Below, one piece after another: positions 37,915 to 47,000 of a DNA stretch of 64,000 nt. This DNA comes from Elusimicrobiota bacterium (GTDB taxonomy: Bacteria > Elusimicrobiota > Elusimicrobia > Elusimicrobiales > UBA9959), in the NCBI GenBank assembly GCA_003482905.1, contig DMXM01000018.1, positions 165,155 through 229,154 of the forward strand. The letters are read 5' to 3'. How positions within the stretch are numbered: the stretch's first letter is position 1; the number at the start of each line of letters is the position of its first letter. The position numbers and the translations under genes were made by a program. The notes under the pieces were generated by a model. The model saw nothing but the letters and a program-made list of their open reading frames with translations, did not search any database and was not told the origin of the DNA.

Positions 37915-37976
37915 AAAGAGCCGGTTCCCGTTCAACGGGGACGAAGCTGTTAAAAGAGGCATGATACTGCGCCCCG
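37914..37976 (+). repeat. 63-bp direct repeat, copy 2
   Basis: A copy of the 3' end of the pentapeptide gene (36612-36674, two differences) without the rest of that gene, directly after the chimeric outer-membrane frame. It is a footprint of duplication followed by deletion. Confidence 0.9.
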
Positions 37977-38071
37977 CCGCAAAGGCCGGCGGGCTATTCC
38001 ATACAGACAGAAAAGTAGTTTTGCCTATCCCTTAATTGTTACGGCGAGGGGAAATCATTTATAATTATGGA

Positions 38072-39136
38072 ATGAACGGCAATATACAGACCTGGTTCGA
38101 CTCCAACCCTATACTCGGCAACACCATTGAGGCCTATGGCCTGGCCCTAGCGGCTTTCTGCGCCTCATTGGCACTGCTTTACATCATCAAGAACATCGGC
38201 ATAAGCCGGCTTAAAGCCCTGGCGGAGAAGACCGAGACCGACCTGGACGACCTCGCTATAACCCTCATCTCCAAGTTCCAATGGTTCGAATATCAGCTGG
38301 CCGCAGTCTACGTAGCCACCCGCTATCTGAAGCGCAGCCCCGCCTTCGACAGGGCCATTAACCTTATAATATTGCTGGTTTTCACCTACCGCGCCATCAC
38401 CATCCTTCATGAGCTTCTCACCTACTGGGTACACAAGATAGCCGCCCAGCGCGACCTGGACGGCCAGGCGAAAACGACGGTAGTAAAGAGCACCCAGGTC
38501 ATACTGCGCACCCTGGTCTGGGTGGCCGCCGCGCTCTTCGTGCTGGACAATCTCGGCGTAAACATCTCGGCCGTCCTGACCGGCCTGGGCATAGGCGGCG
38601 TGGCCGTGGCCCTGGCCGCGCAGGCCATACTGGGCGACCTGTTCAACTTCTTCGTCATCCTGCTCGACAAACCCTTCAACATCGGGGACTTCATAGTTTC
38701 AGACGCCGTTTCGGGCACCATAGAGCATATCGGCCTTAAATCCACCCGCATACGCAGCGTCTCGGGCGAAATGGTGGTAGTCTCCAATTCCAACCTGCTG
38801 GGCTCGCGCATACGCAATTACAAGGACCTCACCAAGCGCCGCGTGCTGTTCAAGACCGGCCTGGTCTACGGCACCGCCCCGGAGCTGCTCAGGAAGATCC
38901 CGGCCATCGTCCGCAAAGCCGTCCAATCCGTACCCAAAGCAGAATTCGACCGCTGCAACCTGACCCTCTGCGGCGACTTCTCCCTGGACTTCGAGACCGT
39001 CTATTACCTGACGGAGCCGGACTATAACGCCTATATGGCCGCCCACGAGGCCGTGCTGCTGGCCCTGATAGAGGGCCTGGCCGCCGCCGGAGCCGAGATG
39101 GCCTACCCTACGCAAACAGTTTTAGTTAAGAAGTAA
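38072..39136 (+). CDS. MscS-family mechanosensitive channel
   Basis: 354 residues from ATG 38072 (MNGNIQTWFDSN); a TTG at 38036 is the alternative. Helices near residues 15-40, 75-100 and 135-160 precede the pore-lining TM3, VLTGLGIGGVAVALAAQAILGDLFNFFVIL, with its Gly/Ala packing pattern. The beta domain of MscS follows (FNIGDFIVSDAVSGTIEHIGLKSTRIRSVSGEMVVVSNSNL) and then the cytoplasmic cage. It protects against osmotic downshock. The AGGGG before it is too far to be a good ribosome site. Confidence 0.9.
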   Translation: MNGNIQTWFDSNPILGNTIEAYGLALAAFCASLALLYIIKNIGISRLKALAEKTETDLDDLAITLISKFQWFEYQLAAVYVATRYLKRSPAFDRAINLIILLVFTYRAITILHELLTYWVHKIAAQRDLDGQAKTTVVKSTQVILRTLVWVAAALFVLDNLGVNISAVLTGLGIGGVAVALAAQAILGDLFNFFVILLDKPFNIGDFIVSDAVSGTIEHIGLKSTRIRSVSGEMVVVSNSNLLGSRIRNYKDLTKRRVLFKTGLVYGTAPELLRKIPAIVRKAVQSVPKAEFDRCNLTLCGDFSLDFETVYYLTEPDYNAYMAAHEAVLLALIEGLAAAGAEMAYPTQTVLVKK

Positions 39137-39153
39137 CGCTAAGGAGGAACCAC

Positions 39154-40011
39154 ATGAAAAGAACCATATTCGCGGCCGCCTTAATGGCGCTGTGCGCCGG
39201 CGGTGTTTACGCCGCCGACAAAGAACTGGCCCTGGTGAACGGTCAGAAAATAGCCCGGGAGGAACTGACAAAGAAACTCTGGTGGCAGTACGCCGCCCAG
39301 GGGCTGTCCGAGCTGATAGACGAGCGGCTGCTGCTGCAGGAGGCCGCGCGCCTGGGCGTGAAACCCGACCAGAAAGAGGCGGAGGGGCGCTTCAACAACC
39401 TGGCCGCCGGCTACCCGGACAAGGCCCAGTTCGAGACCAACCTGAAGTCCGTCGGCTGGTCCGCCGCGGACCTGCGCGACCTTATCAGCCGCCAGCTTAC
39501 CATACGCGCGGCGGTAATAGCCGCGAAACAACTGGCCGTTACGGACGCGGACGCCAGGGACTTCTTCGACAAGAACAAGGAACGCCTGGCCGCCCCGGAA
39601 TCCCTGAAACTCAGCCAGATCTTCGTGAACACCAAGGCCGAAGCCGACGACGTCTACGAGCTGCTGACCTCGGTGGGGGCGGACTTCGCCAAGCTCTCCG
39701 GCATCAAGTCCACCGACGCCAACCTCAGGAAGAACAACGGCAGCCTGGGCTATATCTCCAAGGGCATGCTGCTGCCCGAGATAGAGAAGGAAATATTCGC
39801 CCTGAAGGCTGGGCAGTATTCCAAAGTGCTGCAAACCGGCAACGGCTTCAGCGTATTCATGGTGGAAGAGCGCAAACCCGGCCAGGACGCTTCCTTCGAC
39901 AAGGTAAAGGAAGACCTGAAGATAGCCCTGCTCAACCAGGCCATCACCAAGGCCCTGCCGGAGCTGGCGGCCGAACTGCGCCAGAAGGCCAAGATAGAAG
40001 TGATAAAATAG
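39154..40011 (+). CDS. Periplasmic PpiC/SurA-type peptidyl-prolyl isomerase
   Basis: A 285-residue protein with a signal peptide (MKRTIFAAALMALCAGGVYA) and an AAGGAGG ribosome site. It has an N-terminal helical chaperone region (LALVNGQKIAREELTKKLW) and a parvulin domain at about 145-245 (LKLSQIFVNTKAEADDVYELL...NNGSLGYISKGMLLPEIEKEIFALKAGQYSKVLQTGNGFSVFMVEER). A helical tail completes the PpiC/SurA layout. It folds outer-membrane or secreted proteins. It follows the channel gene by 17 bp, so the two may share a transcript. Confidence 0.9.
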   Translation: MKRTIFAAALMALCAGGVYAADKELALVNGQKIAREELTKKLWWQYAAQGLSELIDERLLLQEAARLGVKPDQKEAEGRFNNLAAGYPDKAQFETNLKSVGWSAADLRDLISRQLTIRAAVIAAKQLAVTDADARDFFDKNKERLAAPESLKLSQIFVNTKAEADDVYELLTSVGADFAKLSGIKSTDANLRKNNGSLGYISKGMLLPEIEKEIFALKAGQYSKVLQTGNGFSVFMVEERKPGQDASFDKVKEDLKIALLNQAITKALPELAAELRQKAKIEVIK

Positions 40012-40029
40012 CCGCCGCAGAATAGAATT

Positions 40030-40068
40030 AAAAAAGGCGGGCCGGAATTATCCGGCCCGCCTTTTTTT
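40030..40068. terminator. Bidirectional terminator
   Basis: GGCGGGCCGGA and TCCGGCCCGCC flank ATTA, with A tracts on the left and T tracts on the right. It serves both the isomerase gene and the minus-strand membrane cluster that ends at 40087. Confidence 0.92.
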
Positions 40069-40086
40069 GCAGGTCCGCGCGGCCTT

Positions 40087-40815
40087 TTAAGCGGCTTCCT
40101 CCGTGGAAGCGTCCTTCTTCGTGAAGAACCCGTGCAGGATAAAGTACACCACCATGGCCACCAGGATAACCTGGGTGGCGTAGAAATACCTGCCGGCGGA
40201 GTAGGTGTACAGGTCGTCGAAACGCCCGTACAAGAGCGAGAAGCGGGCCATGACGGTATTGCCGAAGGCCGCGCCGAAGTAGATCATCAGGAAGTAAATG
40301 CCCACATTGGAGACCTTCTTCAGATGGCCCTTATGCTCCACCGAGAAAAAGAAGTAGAAGAGCACGCAGATGGCGCCGAACGCCACCAGCAGCGAATTGA
40401 ATATGGCGAAAGGGCTCATGGAGGCCAGCAGGGAGAAGGGCTTTATGGTGCCGCCTATCTGACTGATGAAGTCGGTGGAAAGGCCGGCGGGAATGGCCAG
40501 CCCGGAGCCGTAGCCCATCATGAAGGTGAACCCGTAGCGCGACACCCAGGAGATCTTGGGGATGAACTGGGTCAGCAGCGAAAGCCCCAGGATGGAGGGG
40601 ATTATCACCAGCAGTTCGCCGTTAGCCACCGGTTCCCAGATCTTCGGTATCCAGACATTGGTGACCGAAACCTGGAACAGCCAGCCCATGCCGGCGCCCA
40701 GGTACAAATGCTCCGCTATTTTAAAGAACGGGTTGTCCTTGTACAGGAAGCTGAAGAGGAATATGGTAAGGCCCGCAGATACCCAACCGCCGATAATAAG
40801 CCATGTTTCTGACAT
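40087..40815 (-). CDS. Membrane protein of unknown function (cluster member 1)
   Basis: 242 residues from ATG 40815, which has a GAGG site; a GTG 6 bp upstream overlaps that site. About seven membrane helices are separated by short loops, with a small charged C-terminus. Recognisable features are the N-terminal WLIIGGWVSAGLTIFLFSFLYKDNPFFKIAEHLYLGAGMGW and a conserved-looking NTVMARFSLLYGRFDDLY loop. I do not recognise the family. It is the last gene of a minus-strand cluster of four membrane-protein genes spaced 0-25 bp apart, which suggests one complex. Confidence 0.7.
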   Translation of the reverse strand: MSETWLIIGGWVSAGLTIFLFSFLYKDNPFFKIAEHLYLGAGMGWLFQVSVTNVWIPKIWEPVANGELLVIIPSILGLSLLTQFIPKISWVSRYGFTFMMGYGSGLAIPAGLSTDFISQIGGTIKPFSLLASMSPFAIFNSLLVAFGAICVLFYFFFSVEHKGHLKKVSNVGIYFLMIYFGAAFGNTVMARFSLLYGRFDDLYTYSAGRYFYATQVILVAMVVYFILHGFFTKKDASTEEAA

Positions 40816-40836
40816 AATCACCTCAAGAGAAAGTTC

Positions 40837-41661
40837 CTAGAAATATTTAACGTACAGCAGAATGATATTCGAAGTCAGGATAAGCGCCAGCACCAGCAGG
40901 TGCGCCAGGTTGAGCGCGTCTATACCGGAAGTCCCTTTGCCGGGCTGCTTGATGAGGGACTCGTACTCAGCCGCGCCTTTCATGCCGCCTATCAGGCCTT
41001 TGAGCTGGTTGGTCTGCAGGTAGGGCCCGTAACCGGGCTGGCTGATGGCGGTAACGCCGCCGGCCACCGGCACGCCGTATTTGTCGCCCACGTAAGCCAC
41101 CCAGTAGTCCAGCAGCGCCGTGCCCGTAACGCTTACCACAAAGGACATATCCTTGTAATTGCGTATGCCCTTCATAACCGGCATATCGGCGATAGGCGTG
41201 CCGTTGCGGTCCTTGGTGTAGATACCGTACAGGTCCGAGGACATCTGCGTAAGCACCGCCACCACGTTGGGCTGGTACGGGAGGATCACGTAATCGACGC
41301 CGTCCACCTTGTTGTATTCCTTGGGCACCTTGGCGAAGATCTCCTCGATAAGCCCGGTGGAGCCGGCGATATAGGTGACCACGCCCACGCGCAGGTTCTT
41401 GGCGAAAGCGTGCCGCAGCAGCGCCGTGGCCATGGGATGCAGTTCGGGCCTGGTAGAAGGGTCGTAGTCCAGGGAGAACATCACGAAAGAACCGGCGGGC
41501 AGCTTGTCGAGGTTCTCGTGCACCCGGCGGGTGGCCGGGGAGATGGTCTTATTGGGCAGGCCGATGGGCTTGATTATCGGGACGAACAGCGTGATCGCCA
41601 GCAGCAGGAAGATCCAGCGCCTGTCTATCTTAAAGAACTTTTGAAGCGTTTCTTTGAACAT
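40837..41661 (-). CDS. Membrane-anchored protein of unknown function (cluster member 2)
   Basis: 274 residues from ATG 41661, placed after the upstream stop. One N-terminal helix (WIFLLLAITLFVPIIKPIG) and one C-terminal helix (LAHLLVLALILTSNIILLYV) enclose a 200-residue soluble domain. This has alternating strands and helices (VMFSLDYDPSTRPELHPMATALLRHAFAKNLRVGVVTYIAG...VDYVILPYQPNVVAVL...GGVTAISQPGYGPYLQTNQLKGLIGG), which resembles a Rossmann-like or peptidase-like fold. The family is not recognised. The soluble part probably faces the periplasm. Confidence 0.7.
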   Translation of the reverse strand: MFKETLQKFFKIDRRWIFLLLAITLFVPIIKPIGLPNKTISPATRRVHENLDKLPAGSFVMFSLDYDPSTRPELHPMATALLRHAFAKNLRVGVVTYIAGSTGLIEEIFAKVPKEYNKVDGVDYVILPYQPNVVAVLTQMSSDLYGIYTKDRNGTPIADMPVMKGIRNYKDMSFVVSVTGTALLDYWVAYVGDKYGVPVAGGVTAISQPGYGPYLQTNQLKGLIGGMKGAAEYESLIKQPGKGTSGIDALNLAHLLVLALILTSNIILLYVKYF

Positions 41662-41665
41662 AAGC

Positions 41666-42334
41666 CTAGTCCTTCCCCATGTACTGTTTCTCAATGCCGA
41701 AGATTATTTTCAGCGAGGTCACGATGGCGCCGATGGAGATGCCTATCATGATGCCGCGCTTGCCGGCCACCGCCGGGAACTGCATTATCCACTCTATCAC
41801 GTCGTTCACGCCGGCGCCGGTCCAGCCCAGCACGCCGTCCCAGATTATCTGCCCCAGCGGCACTTTGCCCAGGATCAGAATAAAGGCCGCCACGAACAGA
41901 ACGAAGGCCTGCATGGACTTGATCCTGAACGAGCGGTAGGCGGTGGAGACGATATAGAACGCCAGCACCGCGAACATGGTGCCGGAAAGGGCGTTATAGA
42001 TGAACTTGAACGACCAGCCCAGCGGCGTCAGGCCCGCGTCCGTCATCTGCTTGCCGTGGCTGAAGTAGGCGGGCAGCACCATGGCGAGAAAGCCCACGAA
42101 CACGAAAAGGCTGTAGCCCCAGCCGTCGCCTTTGCGCTTGATCTTGTTGTAGTGGGAGAAGAACAGGCTGATAAGCCCCAGCAGGAAAGCGAAGGCCACC
42201 ACGATGTTCTCCCATTTGTTCATGGTCTCGATGTAATCCACCGAGACCTTGTTGGGCACATAATAGGACACCAGCGTAAGCACGCCCACCACCATCACGA
42301 TTATCAGCGGTATCTGTTTTTTTATGAATTTCAT
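41666..42334 (-). CDS. Membrane protein of unknown function (cluster member 3)
   Basis: A 222-residue protein with about six membrane helices and basic loops (FFSHYNKIKRKGDGWGYS). The C-terminal part reads GKRGIMIGISIGAIVTSLKIIFGIEKQYMGKD. No known family is recognised. It starts 3 bp after the upstream stop, so translation is probably coupled, and its ribosome site AAGGG lies in the end of the upstream gene. Confidence 0.7.
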   Translation of the reverse strand: MKFIKKQIPLIIVMVVGVLTLVSYYVPNKVSVDYIETMNKWENIVVAFAFLLGLISLFFSHYNKIKRKGDGWGYSLFVFVGFLAMVLPAYFSHGKQMTDAGLTPLGWSFKFIYNALSGTMFAVLAFYIVSTAYRSFRIKSMQAFVLFVAAFILILGKVPLGQIIWDGVLGWTGAGVNDVIEWIMQFPAVAGKRGIMIGISIGAIVTSLKIIFGIEKQYMGKD

Positions 42335-42337
42335 AAA

Positions 42338-43582
42338 TTAATAACCCTTGAAGAGGTGCAGTATGCCCTGCACAAAACCGGTCCAGCCCAGCTTGGCGCC
42401 CAGGGCCACCAGTATCATGCCGAAGAAAACCGAGACCATGACCACGAGTTTGCCGAAGTCCTGAACCTTAAGGGCGCTGAGCAGCATGGGTTCCTTGGAC
42501 AGGTACGCCCCGGCGGCGTAGAGTTCCTCGCCTATAAGGGTGTAGTCGCAGGCCGTAAAGAAGAAAGGCAGCTGATGCTCAACGTCGGTGCCGGCTATCT
42601 GGATGGCGCCCGAGGTGGCGCCCACTTCGGCCAGCAGCAGGGACTCGGCCATGAAGTAGCCCATATAGAAACAGGCCGCCGGTTTTTCGCGCGAGATCAT
42701 GCCGTCCACGGAGGCCGCGTAGGAGAACTGGTCCTGGCTCACGAAGAAATTCAGGTCGTCGCGGTAGGAGTCGGGGCGGCCCGCCTCCATATAGGACTGT
42801 TTCACCACTTCCTTGCAGACGGTCATCACGATGGGGTCGTAATGGGGCACCTTTATCTGGGAATCGTACTGGGCAACTTTCTTGGAAACTTCTCCCAATA
42901 TGAAAGCCGACGCTATGGTGGAGATGGAGCTCATGCCGCCGATGCCGGGCACGTAGAAGATGGGTTTGCCCATCTCGGTGGCGCGGCCGATGGCCTCGTC
43001 TATGGCGTCCAAACCGGCTATGCGGCGTATGAACAGCCCCTTGCGTTTGGCGTGGGACACGGCCCAGAAAAAGATGACGATAAGGCCGATGAGCAGGACC
43101 AGGTTGTTAAGGCGGTCCAGGCGGAACCAGTTGCCCACCGGGGTTACGGAGACCGGCAGGGACTCAGCTATTACCAGCTTGCCTTTTACCGCCGAGACCT
43201 TGAACTGAAAAACGGAGCCGGGCACGCCCTCCCCGAAAATATTGTTGAGCTCCACTTTTACCGCGTGTTCCGCGGCCGTGCCGTCCCAGGCCCAGAAAGG
43301 CAGCTCTATATCCTTGCCGGTCCTGGCGGCGGCGGCGAAGCGGTCGGTCTCTATCCAGCCGGCGGCGGGCTGGGAGGAAGAATAAACCACATAGACCGTG
43401 TCGGCCGCGGCGGCGGGATCTACGGGCCAGCGGAGTATGGCCGCGTTCCCCACGTCGTAGGGCATGTCCGCGGCGGTAAGTCCGGTTATGGCCGCGGGAG
43501 CCGGGGCCGGTTTAGCGGCAAAGGCGCCGCCGGCGGCAAACAGCATTAAAACGATGAGGGGGAATGCTTTGTTTTTGATCAT
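42338..43582 (-). CDS. Secreted/membrane protein, DUF6754-like (cluster member 4)
   Basis: A 414-residue protein with a signal peptide (MIKNKAFPLIVLMLFAAGGAFA). A fibronectin-III-like exported domain spans about 30-150 (AITGLTAADMPYDVGNAAILRWP). A helix at about 160-177 leads to a cytoplasmic region of about 200 residues (GLDAIDEAIGRATEMGKPIFYVPGIGGMSSISTIASAFILGEV...), then a final helix (LVVMVSVFFGMILVALGAKLGWTG). The central region resembles proteins annotated DUF6754, which I recall only as a family of unknown function. It heads the four-gene membrane run. No clear ribosome site precedes it. Confidence 0.65.
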   Translation of the reverse strand: MIKNKAFPLIVLMLFAAGGAFAAKPAPAPAAITGLTAADMPYDVGNAAILRWPVDPAAAADTVYVVYSSSQPAAGWIETDRFAAAARTGKDIELPFWAWDGTAAEHAVKVELNNIFGEGVPGSVFQFKVSAVKGKLVIAESLPVSVTPVGNWFRLDRLNNLVLLIGLIVIFFWAVSHAKRKGLFIRRIAGLDAIDEAIGRATEMGKPIFYVPGIGGMSSISTIASAFILGEVSKKVAQYDSQIKVPHYDPIVMTVCKEVVKQSYMEAGRPDSYRDDLNFFVSQDQFSYAASVDGMISREKPAACFYMGYFMAESLLLAEVGATSGAIQIAGTDVEHQLPFFFTACDYTLIGEELYAAGAYLSKEPMLLSALKVQDFGKLVVMVSVFFGMILVALGAKLGWTGFVQGILHLFKGY

Positions 43583-43627
43583 AACTGTCTAATAATAACA
43601 CTTTATGGATTTTTCAGGCAAGGTCAA

Positions 43628-45793
43628 TTATCGCTTCGCCTCTATGTTCTTCATGATTATCTCTTTCATCACGTTAAAAGCGGGCGGGGTTCCCCGCGGA
43701 AGCTCGGCCGCCAACTCGTAAACCGTTACGCGGTTGAGGAACCTGCCGGACTGGACCTCGTCGCGGGCGAAGACCTCCCTGGCATGGCGCGCCCAGAACT
43801 CGTCAAAAACGCCGCGCGCACGCGCGTCCCAGTAGAACATGCGGTAGCCAACCCCCAGCTTTATGGCCTCGGCCGCGTTTATAAGCAGGTGCGTAACGCC
43901 CTCGGCGCGCAGCCGGGCGTAAAGCTCCTCGCCGCTGGCGGAGGCAGCGGCGTACTCCACCACGGGCGTCTTATCAAAAACGGAACTTACTATAAAGTCC
44001 TTTTTGAAATAAAAACTCCTGCCGTCGCCGATTATCAGGGTTTTCGACCCCGCCGGCAATTTCTCGTTTATGAACTCTATGGCCGCGTAGTGGCTGTAAG
44101 GATAGGTAGCCTGCGTATTCGAAAGATATTCTTTTTTTGAGACCAGGCCCAGCACCGGTTTCCAGCGGCCCTGTGAATAGAATATAAGCCCGGCCCAATA
44201 TAGCCCGAGGGCGCAGCAAGCCAGCGCGGCATAGGAGAGCGTGCGCCTCAGCGCCACATGGCCCCTGCCCTCCAGCGAAGCCGCTATAAGCAGCGCGGCG
44301 GCGGGGTAGGCCGGCATCAGGAAGCGCACCATCGTGGAAGCGAAAGACCAGAGCAGCCAGCCCGTGGCGAAGTAGATCCACAAAGGCGCCGTCCCCGCGG
44401 CGGGGGGGATAATAAAAAGCAGCGGCAGCAGGGCGAGGAAAAGCGGCGTGAAATAATGGGAATTGCCTATCTCCCCCATGGTTATTTTCCAGGGATGCAG
44501 CAGCCAGGCCTTGAATTCAATGGAACCCATCTGCCTGGTCTCGCCCATGAAACCCTGGATCTTCGCCGCGTCCGCGGTGGCGGGCAGGCCGAAGACGGAG
44601 GTGAGGAAAGGGAAAAAAGGGTTATGGCGGTAAACCTGGTTCTTCACCAGCCAGGGCAGCACCGGCAGTGCCGCCACCAGGCCGAAGAGCAGCGCCGAAC
44701 GCAAAGCCGCCGCCGGGTTGGCGCGGCCTCTGTACAGCAGCACCAGCCCGATGCCCACCGCGGGGAAAAGACCGGTGGTTTTTACGGCCATGCCGCAGCC
44801 GGCCAGGAAAGCCGCCAGCAGCAGGAACTTTTTTTCCCCGGGCTCGTGGCGGAGCGCGGCGGCCAGAGCGCAAAGCGAAAAAAGAGTGAGCAGGGCTTCG
44901 GTGCCGGAGGACCAGGCGGAGATCTGCGTGTGCGCTACGGTATAGAAGATAAGCGCGGCCCAGAGCCCGATCCTGAATGTAAAATGCCTGCGGCCAAGGC
45001 CAACCACGGCGGCCACGCTCAGGGCCCCGGCGGCGTAGTTTATAAACTTGGGCAGCATCTCGTCCGTCAGCAGCAGGCCCGCTGAATAGAGCATGCCGTG
45101 CAGCAGGAACAGGTTGGAATACAGGTTGTACGGCATGTCGGCGAAACCGTGCTTTAGGGCGTAAAGGTTGGGGACGGCCAGGTGGTAGACCAGCGAATCG
45201 TAAAATATCTCCGGGCTGAGCGCTCCGGCCAGGCCGAAAGCCAGCGCCGCCGCCAGCAGGGTGAAAGCGAGGAAGTCCGGAAATTCGGGCCTGAAGGACG
45301 CCATAGCCTGCGGGGCCGGGGGGGAGGACTTCAGGGAGTATACCCCCAGCCCGGCGGAGACGGCCAGGAGCGCGGCCACCGGCCATGTATAAAGAAAGCC
45401 GGCCGCCGCCAGCGCGAGCACCGCGTGGGCGAAAACGGCCAGGCCGAGCGCCGCCGAAAAAACGGCTTCTTCCAAAGTGTCGAACGGGCCGGCCTTGGCC
45501 AGGTTTATCAGCAGAAAGCGGCCCAGCCCGGCCGTTGCCGCCAGAAAAGCCAGGCCGGCGCCGAGGGAAACCGCGTGGCCGGGCAGGGCCATGAGCGGGT
45601 TCCCCGAGAAATACTGTTCGGGCGAAAGCATTACAAAAAGAGAGTTCAGGTCGGGAGTAAAACGCGCCAGGTAATTCTTAAAGACCCAGAAGCCCCATAA
45701 CCCGAAGGCCCCCCAGGCCGCCCAGGCCGGAACGCGGAGTTTTTGAGCGGGCTGCGCCGCTTTAAAAAGCTCTTTTTTATTTTTTTTGGCCAT
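43628..45793 (-). CDS. GT-C (PMT/ArnT-like) membrane glycosyltransferase
   Basis: A 721-residue protein with about 12 membrane helices. It is of the GT39/PMT_2 type: the acidic catalytic motif of the first periplasmic loop appears as FTPDLNSLF (residues about 50-58) and the second as SPEIFYDSLVYHLAVPNLYAL. A periplasmic C-terminal domain follows (NEKLPAGSKTLIIGDGRSFYFKKDF). Such enzymes move a sugar from a polyprenyl-phosphate carrier to lipid or protein outside the membrane. Its ATG lies only a few bases after a terminator-like hairpin, with no clear ribosome site, so expression may depend on read-through. Confidence 0.8.
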   Translation of the reverse strand: MAKKNKKELFKAAQPAQKLRVPAWAAWGAFGLWGFWVFKNYLARFTPDLNSLFVMLSPEQYFSGNPLMALPGHAVSLGAGLAFLAATAGLGRFLLINLAKAGPFDTLEEAVFSAALGLAVFAHAVLALAAAGFLYTWPVAALLAVSAGLGVYSLKSSPPAPQAMASFRPEFPDFLAFTLLAAALAFGLAGALSPEIFYDSLVYHLAVPNLYALKHGFADMPYNLYSNLFLLHGMLYSAGLLLTDEMLPKFINYAAGALSVAAVVGLGRRHFTFRIGLWAALIFYTVAHTQISAWSSGTEALLTLFSLCALAAALRHEPGEKKFLLLAAFLAGCGMAVKTTGLFPAVGIGLVLLYRGRANPAAALRSALLFGLVAALPVLPWLVKNQVYRHNPFFPFLTSVFGLPATADAAKIQGFMGETRQMGSIEFKAWLLHPWKITMGEIGNSHYFTPLFLALLPLLFIIPPAAGTAPLWIYFATGWLLWSFASTMVRFLMPAYPAAALLIAASLEGRGHVALRRTLSYAALACCALGLYWAGLIFYSQGRWKPVLGLVSKKEYLSNTQATYPYSHYAAIEFINEKLPAGSKTLIIGDGRSFYFKKDFIVSSVFDKTPVVEYAAASASGEELYARLRAEGVTHLLINAAEAIKLGVGYRMFYWDARARGVFDEFWARHAREVFARDEVQSGRFLNRVTVYELAAELPRGTPPAFNVMKEIIMKNIEAKR

Positions 45794-45795
45794 TA

Positions 45796-45839
45796 AACAA
45801 AAACGGCCAGCCGGCGGTAGGGCCGCGCGCTGGCCGTTT
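45796..45839 (-). terminator. Terminator/attenuator between the barrel-sandwich and GT-C genes
   Basis: On the minus strand AAACGGCCAGC and GCTGGCCGTTT pair over an inner CGGC-rich loop and are followed by TTTTTGTTT. The GT-C start codon comes immediately after this U tract. Confidence 0.75.
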
Positions 45840-45851
45840 ATCCCCTTTAAT

Positions 45852-46976
45852 TTATTTCTCCAGCACTTCTATATTGGCGCGGGGGACTACTATGACCTCG
45901 CCGCCGTCAAGCGTCACTTCCAGCACGCGGGCGTGGGATTCGCTTCCTATCACGGTCAGTTCCGGGGGCAGCGACTTCACGGTGCCTATCACGCCAAAAT
46001 GCGGTTCGCGGATTATGCGGATAGGGTCGCCGGGTTCTATCCAGCCGCGTCCCTGGTCCTTCTTGCACTCCGTCACGTTCTTGGGGAAGCCGGGCACTAT
46101 TATCTCGGGGCGCATAACGCCGGCGCGTATCTGCGTGGCCCCGGAAACCGAGGCCTTCTCACCGTTGCGCGACGCCAGCAGCTTAAAAGTATACTCGGCC
46201 ATGGGGATGGAGCCGAACCCCTCCGTCACTATCACGGTAACGCCCAGCTGCTCGCTGCCGGTGACCGCCACGCCGATATCGTAACCCAGGAGTTCGCGCA
46301 GGTCGCGGTCGTGTATGCCGCCCACCACTATGGCGTTGACGCCTACACTGATAGCGCGCTTTATAGCGGCCAGGCTCGCGTGCCGCCCGCCTATCAGTAT
46401 CTTGCCCTTGTGGATATCCTTAATGGTCTCCGGCTGCAGGTCCTCGTCGGGGCTGGAAGCTACCACGGCTATTTCGCCGTTGGTCTCGCCGCCCACGCCG
46501 AAGATGCCCTGTATAAAGGTGCCCTCGGCCTCTATCGCCACGCCGAAATTAGGGGTAACCTCGACGACCTTGCCTTTCACATAGGCCTTGATGGGCAGAA
46601 CTTTGGGCGGCTCGCGCAGCAGCACCTGGCCGGTGATAAAAGAGACGGTTTCCACGGTGCCGGCCACCGGCGCCTCCACCGAGGTCTTGAACCATTTCAG
46701 GAAGGGCTTGTTCTCGGCGATGATCTCGCCTTTCATCACGGAATCGCCCTCCTTCTTGAGCATATAGCCCTCTATCTCCTCAGGGCCGACGGAAAGGCGG
46801 TTGGCCACGTTCACGGAGAAAACCTTGCCGGGCAGCTCGGTCTGGGCCACCACGTCGAGCGAATCCACCAGCTGGTCCAGGGCGGCCATTACTTTGCCGG
46901 GGATCGGCAGCAGCCTCTTCTTCACGAGCCGCGTGCAGGGCATTACTTTGAGTCCGGGTGTATAAGCGTGCGCCAT
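45852..46976 (-). CDS. Barrel-sandwich/KOW-like protein of unknown function, partner of the ASKHA ATPase
   Basis: A 374-residue soluble protein with an AAGGAGATA ribosome site. Residues about 65-125 resemble a lipoyl-like barrel-sandwich fold (YMLKKEGDSVMKGEIIAENKPFLKWFKTSVEAPVAGTVETV), without an obvious modified Lys. A Gly-rich alpha/beta part follows (ILIGGRHASLAAIKRAISVGVNAIVVGGIHDRDL). The C-terminal 70 residues look like a KOW or small beta-barrel (GDPIRIIREPHFGVIGTVKSLP). The family is not recognised. It begins 24 bp after the MutL-like gene and is very probably co-expressed with it. Confidence 0.7.
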   Translation of the reverse strand: MAHAYTPGLKVMPCTRLVKKRLLPIPGKVMAALDQLVDSLDVVAQTELPGKVFSVNVANRLSVGPEEIEGYMLKKEGDSVMKGEIIAENKPFLKWFKTSVEAPVAGTVETVSFITGQVLLREPPKVLPIKAYVKGKVVEVTPNFGVAIEAEGTFIQGIFGVGGETNGEIAVVASSPDEDLQPETIKDIHKGKILIGGRHASLAAIKRAISVGVNAIVVGGIHDRDLRELLGYDIGVAVTGSEQLGVTVIVTEGFGSIPMAEYTFKLLASRNGEKASVSGATQIRAGVMRPEIIVPGFPKNVTECKKDQGRGWIEPGDPIRIIREPHFGVIGTVKSLPPELTVIGSESHARVLEVTLDGGEVIVVPRANIEVLEK

Positions 46977-47000
46977 AAATTATCTCCTTATGCTGGCAAG

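Noticed and set aside
41654..43549. A 631-codon plus-strand frame opposite three membrane-protein genes
   Set aside because: Same antisense composition (His, Gly, Gln rich); the minus-strand frames have membrane helices and coupled starts.
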